Under the pieces are notes generated by a model. It was not told the DNA's origin, made no database searches, and saw only the letters and a program-made list of their open reading frames with translations. A stretch of DNA of 64,000 nt from an uncultured Microbulbifer sp. Its GTDB lineage: Bacteria; Pseudomonadota; Gammaproteobacteria; Pseudomonadales; Cellvibrionaceae. Made by a program: the position numbers and the translations under genes. Location of the stretch: contig NZ_CANNGQ010000003.1 of NCBI RefSeq assembly GCF_947504145.1, forward strand, positions 248,001 through 312,000. The letters run 5' to 3'. Shown here piece after piece: positions 59,159 to 64,000 of this stretch (its first letter is position 1; every line of letters begins with the position of its first letter).

Positions 59159-60658
59159 ATGAGAGAGTTAAACAAAGCAATGTCTCAAAGCAGTCAATCC
59201 GAATCCCTGAACCTGTTTTCTTTCAGTGGCAATGTAAAAATCCTGCACATGACCTGGCTGGCTTTTTTCCTGTGCTTCTTTGCCTGGTTCAGCCACGCAC
59301 CACTGTTGATGGCGATTGCCAGCAGCTTGGCGCTGACACCGGATCAGGTAAAAACCCTGCTGATTCTCAATGTGGCGCTGACCATTCCCGCACGCATGAT
59401 CATCGGCATGCTTACGGATAAATATGGCCCGCGCCTGACGTTCTCGGTATTGCTGGCGGTCGGCAGTATTCCCTGCTTCGTGTTCGCACTCGCTGACAGC
59501 TTTGTGCAGGCTGCCATCGCGCGCTTCTTTATGGGCTTTATCGGCGCGGGCTTTGTGATCGGCATCCGCATGGTCTCTGAATGGTTCCCCGCCCGCCACC
59601 TGGGTACTGCGGAAGGTGTTTACGGCGGCTGGGGCAATTTTGGCTCCGCCGCCGGCGCGATTCTGCTGCCCTCCCTCGCACTGGTGTTTGGCGGAGAAGA
59701 CGGCTGGCGCTATGCCATCGGTCTCACCGGTGTTATCGCCCTGCTGTACAGCGTGATCTATTACAACAGCGTGACCGACACCCCAAAGGGTGCGACCTAT
59801 TTCAAACCGAAGAAAATCGGCGCGATGGAAATCACCAGCCGCGGCGACTTTTTCCTGCTGCTGTTTATGAAGCTACCCATGTACGGCGCCTTGGCGCTGC
59901 TGACCTGGAAGCTGTCACCGGCGGAAGTGGGGCTGCTCAACCAGTTCTGGACCTGGGCGATTTATGCCGCACTCGCGAGCCTGTACTTGCTGGAACTGAA
60001 GAAGACTCTGAGTATCAACCGTGAAGTCTTAACCAATCCCCCGGCATCGATCCACCGGTACAAATTCAAACAGGTGGCGATCCTGAACCTGCTGTATTTC
60101 GCCACTTTCGGTTCCGAGCTGGCAGTGATCTCCATGCTACCGCTGTTCTTTTTTGAGACCTTCACCCTCGACCCGGTGAAGGCGGGCCTGGTGGCCTCGG
60201 CCTATTCCTTTATGAACCTGGTTTCCCGCCCCACCGGTGGTCTGCTGAGCGATAAGTACGGCCGCAAACCGGTGTTGATGATTCTGGTAGCGGGGCTGGC
60301 CTGCGGTTACCTGCTGATGAGCCAGATCAATGCCACCTGGCCACTGTACCTGGCCGTGGGCGCGGCCATGGTGTGCTCTTTCTTCGTACAGGCCGGTGCC
60401 GGCGCGGTGTTTGCGGTAGTGCCGCTGATCAAGCGCCGCCTGACCGGCCAGATCGCGGGTATGACCGGCGCCTACGGCAATGTGGGCGCGGTATTTTTTC
60501 TGACGGTGCTAACAATGGTGGATTACCAGACGTTTTTCCTGGTGATCGCCGGCACCGCGGTGTTCAGTTTTATTGTTCTGTTGCTGATGGAAGAGCCGGA
60601 AGGCCATATGGTAGAGGTAATGCCAGACGGCAGTGTCTCCCTGATTGATGTAGCCTGA
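59159..60658 (+). CDS. NarK-type nitrate/nitrite transporter, first copy
   Basis: 499 residues from ATG 59159; ATG 59180 is an alternative, and neither has a clear ribosome site. Major facilitator with about 12 helices. Nitrate signature-type segments: [39 protein letters not shown] and [20 protein letters not shown]. Nitrate/nitrite porters of this group act at the inner membrane for assimilation. Very similar to the next gene, so the pair arose by tandem duplication. Downstream of a leader with an attenuator. Confidence 0.94.
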   Translation: MRELNKAMSQSSQSESLNLFSFSGNVKILHMTWLAFFLCFFAWFSHAPLLMAIASSLALTPDQVKTLLILNVALTIPARMIIGMLTDKYGPRLTFSVLLAVGSIPCFVFALADSFVQAAIARFFMGFIGAGFVIGIRMVSEWFPARHLGTAEGVYGGWGNFGSAAGAILLPSLALVFGGEDGWRYAIGLTGVIALLYSVIYYNSVTDTPKGATYFKPKKIGAMEITSRGDFFLLLFMKLPMYGALALLTWKLSPAEVGLLNQFWTWAIYAALASLYLLELKKTLSINREVLTNPPASIHRYKFKQVAILNLLYFATFGSELAVISMLPLFFFETFTLDPVKAGLVASAYSFMNLVSRPTGGLLSDKYGRKPVLMILVAGLACGYLLMSQINATWPLYLAVGAAMVCSFFVQAGAGAVFAVVPLIKRRLTGQIAGMTGAYGNVGAVFFLTVLTMVDYQTFFLVIAGTAVFSFIVLLLMEEPEGHMVEVMPDGSVSLIDVA

Positions 60659-60719
60659 TAAACAGGCCAGATCCACACCAAGCGACAGAGAAGAGATTCA
60701 TAACTAACGGGATAAGACC

Positions 60720-62186
60720 ATGTCCAGTGATTCTTTAAATCTGTTTTCCTTCAAGGGAAAGATCCGGGTGCTGCACCTGACCTGGATCGCCTTCTTTATC
60801 ACTTTCTTTGCCTGGTTCAATCACGCTCCGCTGTTGATGGCGATTGCGGACAGTCTGTCGCTCACTTCGGAACAGGTGAAGACGCTACTGATTCTGAACG
60901 TGGCGCTGACCATTCCGGCGCGGGTAATCATCGGTATGCTGACCGATAAATACGGCCCACGTCTGACCTATTCGCTGCTGCTGGCAGTAGGCAGTATTCC
61001 CTGTTTTATTTTCGCACTGGCAGACAGCTTTACCGCGGCGGCCATCGGCCGTTTCCTGCTCGGTTTTATCGGTGCGGGCTTTGTGGTCGGTATTCGCATG
61101 GTGTCCGAGTGGTTCCCGGCCAAGCAGCTGGGCACCGCGGAAGGCATTTACGGTGGCTGGGGCAATTTTGGTTCCGCCGCCGGCGCCATGACGCTTCCTA
61201 CCATCGCGCTGCTGTTCGGTGGCGAGGACGGCTGGCGTTATGCGATCGGGATTACCGGTGTACTTGCACTGGTTTACAGTGTGATTTACTTCAAGTCGGT
61301 GACCGACACACCGAAAGGTGGTACTTACTTCAAGCCGAAAAAAATTGGCGGCATGGAGGTATCCAGCCCTGCGGACTTTGTACTGCTGCTGATCATGAAG
61401 GTGCCCATGTATGCGGCACTGGCGCTGCTGACCTGGAAACTGTCTCCGAGTGGTGTGGGTATGCTGGCGATGCCAGTGGCGATCGCCATTTATGTGTCAC
61501 TGGTGGCGCTCTATGTGTTTGACGCGAAGAAGTGTTACGACATCAACAAAGAGATCTTTGTGAAGCTGCCGGAGCCAATGCATCGCTACCGGTTCAAGCA
61601 GGTCGCGGTGCTGAATATTCTGTACTTCGCTACCTTTGGTTCTGAACTGGCGGTAATTTCGATGTTGCCGCTGTTTTTCTCAGAGACGTTTACGCTGGAT
61701 CCGGTGAAGGCGGGTCTGCTGGCTTCGGCGTATGCGTTTATGAATCTGATGTCCCGCCCGGCGGGTGGTCTGATCAGTGATCGATTCGGGCGCAAGAGTA
61801 CGCTGCTGATTCTGACCGCGGGTCTGGCGGTGGGCTATCTGACGATGAGTATGATTGATTCGGAGTGGCCGCTGTATCTCGCGGTGGCTGCGGCGATGGC
61901 GTGTTCTTTCTTTGTCCAATCCGGTGAGGGTGCGGTGTTTGCGGTGGTACCGTTGATCAAGCGTCGCCTGACGGGGCAAATTGCGGGGATGACCGGTGCT
62001 TACGGAAATGTGGGCGCGGTGTTTTACCTGACGGTGCTAAGTATGGTTTCTTACGAGACCTTCTTCCTGGTAATTGCCGGTACGGCGGTACTTGGGTTTG
62101 TTACGCTACTGTTCCTGGAAGAGCCGCAAGGCCAGATGGCGGAAGTCATGCCGGATGGTAGTGTTTCCCTGATCGACGTCGCTTAA
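60720..62186 (+). CDS. NarK-type nitrate/nitrite transporter, second copy
   Basis: 488 residues, about 80% identical by eye to the upstream gene through the helices, including [20 protein letters not shown] and [20 protein letters not shown]. The longest difference is at the N-terminus and in the loop around residues 245-285. The C-terminus is nearly the same ([12 protein letters not shown]). Only 61 bases separate it from the first copy, with no terminator, so both are in one transcript. One copy may take nitrate and the other nitrite, or differ in affinity (speculation). Confidence 0.94.
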   Translation: MSSDSLNLFSFKGKIRVLHLTWIAFFITFFAWFNHAPLLMAIADSLSLTSEQVKTLLILNVALTIPARVIIGMLTDKYGPRLTYSLLLAVGSIPCFIFALADSFTAAAIGRFLLGFIGAGFVVGIRMVSEWFPAKQLGTAEGIYGGWGNFGSAAGAMTLPTIALLFGGEDGWRYAIGITGVLALVYSVIYFKSVTDTPKGGTYFKPKKIGGMEVSSPADFVLLLIMKVPMYAALALLTWKLSPSGVGMLAMPVAIAIYVSLVALYVFDAKKCYDINKEIFVKLPEPMHRYRFKQVAVLNILYFATFGSELAVISMLPLFFSETFTLDPVKAGLLASAYAFMNLMSRPAGGLISDRFGRKSTLLILTAGLAVGYLTMSMIDSEWPLYLAVAAAMACSFFVQSGEGAVFAVVPLIKRRLTGQIAGMTGAYGNVGAVFYLTVLSMVSYETFFLVIAGTAVLGFVTLLFLEEPQGQMAEVMPDGSVSLIDVA

Positions 62187-62223
62187 TTTAAATTCCCGGG
62201 CAGCCGATAGCGGGTTCCCGGGC

Positions 62224-62330
62224 GCACTGCACCGATAAAGGGTTCCGAGACACGCCGTGAACCCATCCCTGGGGGCTCTGCAAAAACATCCTGTTTTTGA
62301 AGGTCTCAGAACCCTTTATCGGTGCAGTGC
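62224..62330. repeat. Nested palindromic repeat, copy 2
   Basis: Outer arms of 28 bp with one mismatch (62224-62251 and 62303-62330) surround the same core as at 24350-24442: GTGAACCCATCCCTGGG and an inner CAAAAACA/TGTTTTTG hairpin around TCC. It lies between the second NarK gene and the kinase gene, where it could act as a partial terminator or an RNA stabilising structure. Confidence 0.88.
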
Positions 62331-62392
62331 TTCGCCCCAAATCACTTACTATTACCGGCACCAATTTGAACACCACTTGCGAAACCACCACC

Positions 62393-64000
62393 GTGTCCGA
62401 TCCCAATCAACGGGCTTCCAACACCGAGAATCTGGAGTTCGCCACCGCTACTGAGTGCGGCCAGCGCGCCTATAACGACGATGCTGTTGCGATCTACCGG
62501 GCCACCGGCAATGAGCGGCGTTATCGCGGTTCGATGGCGGCGATTGCGGATGGTGTGGGTAGTGCGGAGGCCGGGGGCGCGGCGGCGCGAGCGGCGATCA
62601 GTGGGTTTATTTCCGACTATTACAGTACGCCGGATACCTGGTCGGTGAAGCAGGCGGCGGCGCGGGTGTTGCACGCGTTGAATGGCTGGCTGTACCGGCA
62701 GAGTGGTGGTGCAGATGAGGTGCAGCGCGGTTGGTTGACGACGTTTTCTGCGGTGGTTTTGAAAGGTGCGACGGCGCATCTGATTCATATCGGGGATTCG
62801 CGGATATATCGCCTGCGGGCGGGCAAGCTGGAGTGTCTGACGCGGGATCACAGTCGCTCGCTGGGGCCGGGGCGGACGTTTTTGAGCCGGGCGCTGGGGA
62901 TGGATGCGCACATCGAGGTGGATTACCGACAGGAGCCGCTGGAATCCGGAGACCTGTTCTGTGTGACGACAGACGGGATTCACGATTTTCTGCCCGCAGC
63001 GCAGTTCACCGAGATACTCAACGCGCAAGGGGTGGATGCAGCGGAAGCGCTGATTGCGGCAGCGCTGGATAATGGCAGCACAGACAATCTGAGCCTGGCG
63101 CTGTGCCGTGTGAATGTACTGGAGGCACTGGAAGCCGATGACCTGATGTTGGCGACGGGCGACCTGCCCTTCCCGCCACCCCTGCAACCCGGGAATAAGA
63201 TCGACGGGTACGAGGTGTTGCAGGAGTTGCATGCGAGCAGCCGAAGCTATCTGTATCTGGTGCGGGATCTGGAGAGCGACGAGCTGCGGGCGCTGAAGGC
63301 GCCGTCGGAAAATTTCACGGATGATCCGGCGTATATCGAGCAGTTTATCGCGGAGGAGTGGACTGGCCGCCGGCTGGAGCATCCAGCGATCGTCAAGATT
63401 TTCCCTCCCCGAAAAGCGCGCAAGTTTCTCTACCATGTCATGGAGTATGTGGACGGGCAGAATCTGCGGCAGTGGATGCAGCTAAACCCGGAGCCGCCTC
63501 TGGATCAGGTGCGCAACCTGGTGCAGCAGCTGGTCAGTGCGCTGCGGCGCCTGCAGCGGTTGGAGATTGTGCACGGGGATCTGAAGCCGGAAAACATCAT
63601 GGTGGATTCCAGCGGCCGCTTGAAGCTGATCGACCTGGGCGGAGCCAATGCGGCGGGTTTACAGGAACTGCTGCGGTATCAGGACAGTGCACCGCCGGGG
63701 AGCAAGAACTACTGCGCGCCGGAGTATTTTATGGGGGATGCGGCGAGCCACCGCTCGGATATTTTCTCCCTTGGGGTCATCGCCTACGAGATGCTCACCG
63801 GGCACTACCCGTATAAAGAGCGGTTCGGCAGCAGCCACTACCACCTGAAAAGCTATGCCAATATGCGCTACCTCGGCGCGAGCCAGCGTCGGGAAGATCT
63901 GCCGGAGTGGATCGACGGCGCCCTGCGCCGCGCCTGTGCGCCGGACCCGAGAAACCGCTATCCGGCACTATCGGAGTTTGTGCACGATCTGAATACGCCA
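62393..64000 (+). CDS. PP2C phosphatase / Ser-Thr kinase fusion, runs past window end
   Basis: Open from GTG 62393 for 536 codons to the window end; the start is uncertain (TTG 62366 is in frame, no ribosome site). N-terminal PP2C-type phosphatase: RAYNDDAVAIY, AIADGVGSAEAG, IHIGDSRIYRLR, TTDGIHDFL and GSTDNLSLAL. From ~265 a protein kinase: Lys in LRALKAPSENF, HGDLKPENIMV, LIDLGGAN (DLG in place of DFG), NYCAPEYFMG and SDIFSLGVIAYEMLTG. Fusions like this lie next to nitrate assimilation genes in Pseudomonas. Its target is not known here; it probably tunes transport or reduction. Confidence 0.9.
   Translation, partial: MSDPNQRASNTENLEFATATECGQRAYNDDAVAIYRATGNERRYRGSMAAIADGVGSAEAGGAAARAAISGFISDYYSTPDTWSVKQAAARVLHALNGWLYRQSGGADEVQRGWLTTFSAVVLKGATAHLIHIGDSRIYRLRAGKLECLTRDHSRSLGPGRTFLSRALGMDAHIEVDYRQEPLESGDLFCVTTDGIHDFLPAAQFTEILNAQGVDAAEALIAAALDNGSTDNLSLALCRVNVLEALEADDLMLATGDLPFPPPLQPGNKIDGYEVLQELHASSRSYLYLVRDLESDELRALKAPSENFTDDPAYIEQFIAEEWTGRRLEHPAIVKIFPPRKARKFLYHVMEYVDGQNLRQWMQLNPEPPLDQVRNLVQQLVSALRRLQRLEIVHGDLKPENIMVDSSGRLKLIDLGGANAAGLQELLRYQDSAPPGSKNYCAPEYFMGDAASHRSDIFSLGVIAYEMLTGHYPYKERFGSSHYHLKSYANMRYLGASQRREDLPEWIDGALRRACAPDPRNRYPALSEFVHDLNTP

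Noticed and set aside
62342..63436. 364-residue open frame on the minus strand
   Set aside because: It lies opposite the PP2C-kinase gene, where all catalytic motifs read on the plus strand.

Overview
The window looks like chromosome of a GC-rich marine gammaproteobacterium of the Cellvibrionales type (Microbulbifer or a relative). This is inferred from the ftsH-folP-glmM-tpiA-secG-tRNA-Leu block, the NasS/NasT nitrate assimilation block, PntAB and the general protein character; no database search was possible. Most of the first 53 kb is coded on the minus strand and most of the last 8.5 kb on the plus strand.

Layout. (1) 1-22162, minus: a large envelope locus. Reading downstream, it holds a periplasmic coiled-coil protein, two long TPR proteins, a small TPR lipoprotein, a small secreted protein, an ExbB-type channel, two ExbD-type proteins, a TonB-like AgmX/PglI-type protein with a cytoplasmic coiled coil, a ~3750-residue DUF11-repeat/OmpA protein, and a second OmpA-like protein cut by the window edge. 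It reads as a proton-driven trans-envelope machine next to a giant surface protein, in parts list like the Agl-Glt gliding machinery of Myxococcus. (2) 22520-25489: moaE, moaD, moaC, moaB, moaA (molybdenum cofactor). (3) 25653-32220: pyruvate kinase, glycerate 2-kinase, a purine permease, guanine deaminase and a YebC/YeeN-family protein. (4) 32357-38799: a ~6.4 kb integrative element in the 3' end of tRNA-Leu(GAG), with integrase, AlpA-like regulator, inovirus Gp2/YfjJ-like protein and a lipoprotein with six PKD-like repeats as cargo. (5) 38777-45890: tRNA-Leu, secG, tpiA, glmM, folP, ftsH, rlmE and yhbY. (6) 46063-49998: a probable TsdB/TsdA thiosulfate dehydrogenase pair and a large lipoprotein with an HELAH motif. 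(7) 50191-53142: pntB and pntA. (8) 53812-64000: molybdate-binding lipoprotein, mobA, then a plus-strand nitrate block: an outer-membrane porin, nasT, nasS, two tandem NarK-type transporters and a PP2C phosphatase/protein kinase fusion that runs off the window.

How the parts fit. The moa genes, mobA and the ModA-like protein supply molybdenum cofactor, which nitrate reductase needs. The nitrate block has sensor (NasS), RNA-binding antiterminator (NasT), porin and transporters. Strong intrinsic terminators sit just upstream of the porin and of the first transporter, as expected for NasT-controlled leaders, and both end in the same 16-nt sequence. Reductase genes are not seen and probably lie beyond 64000.

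The strongest candidate for an under-described system is the 22-kb envelope locus, where one of the two ExbD proteins has Asn in place of the conserved membrane Asp. A second unusual signal is a pair of large structured repeats (24350-24442 and 62224-62330) that share a core but carry unrelated, self-complementary outer arms.
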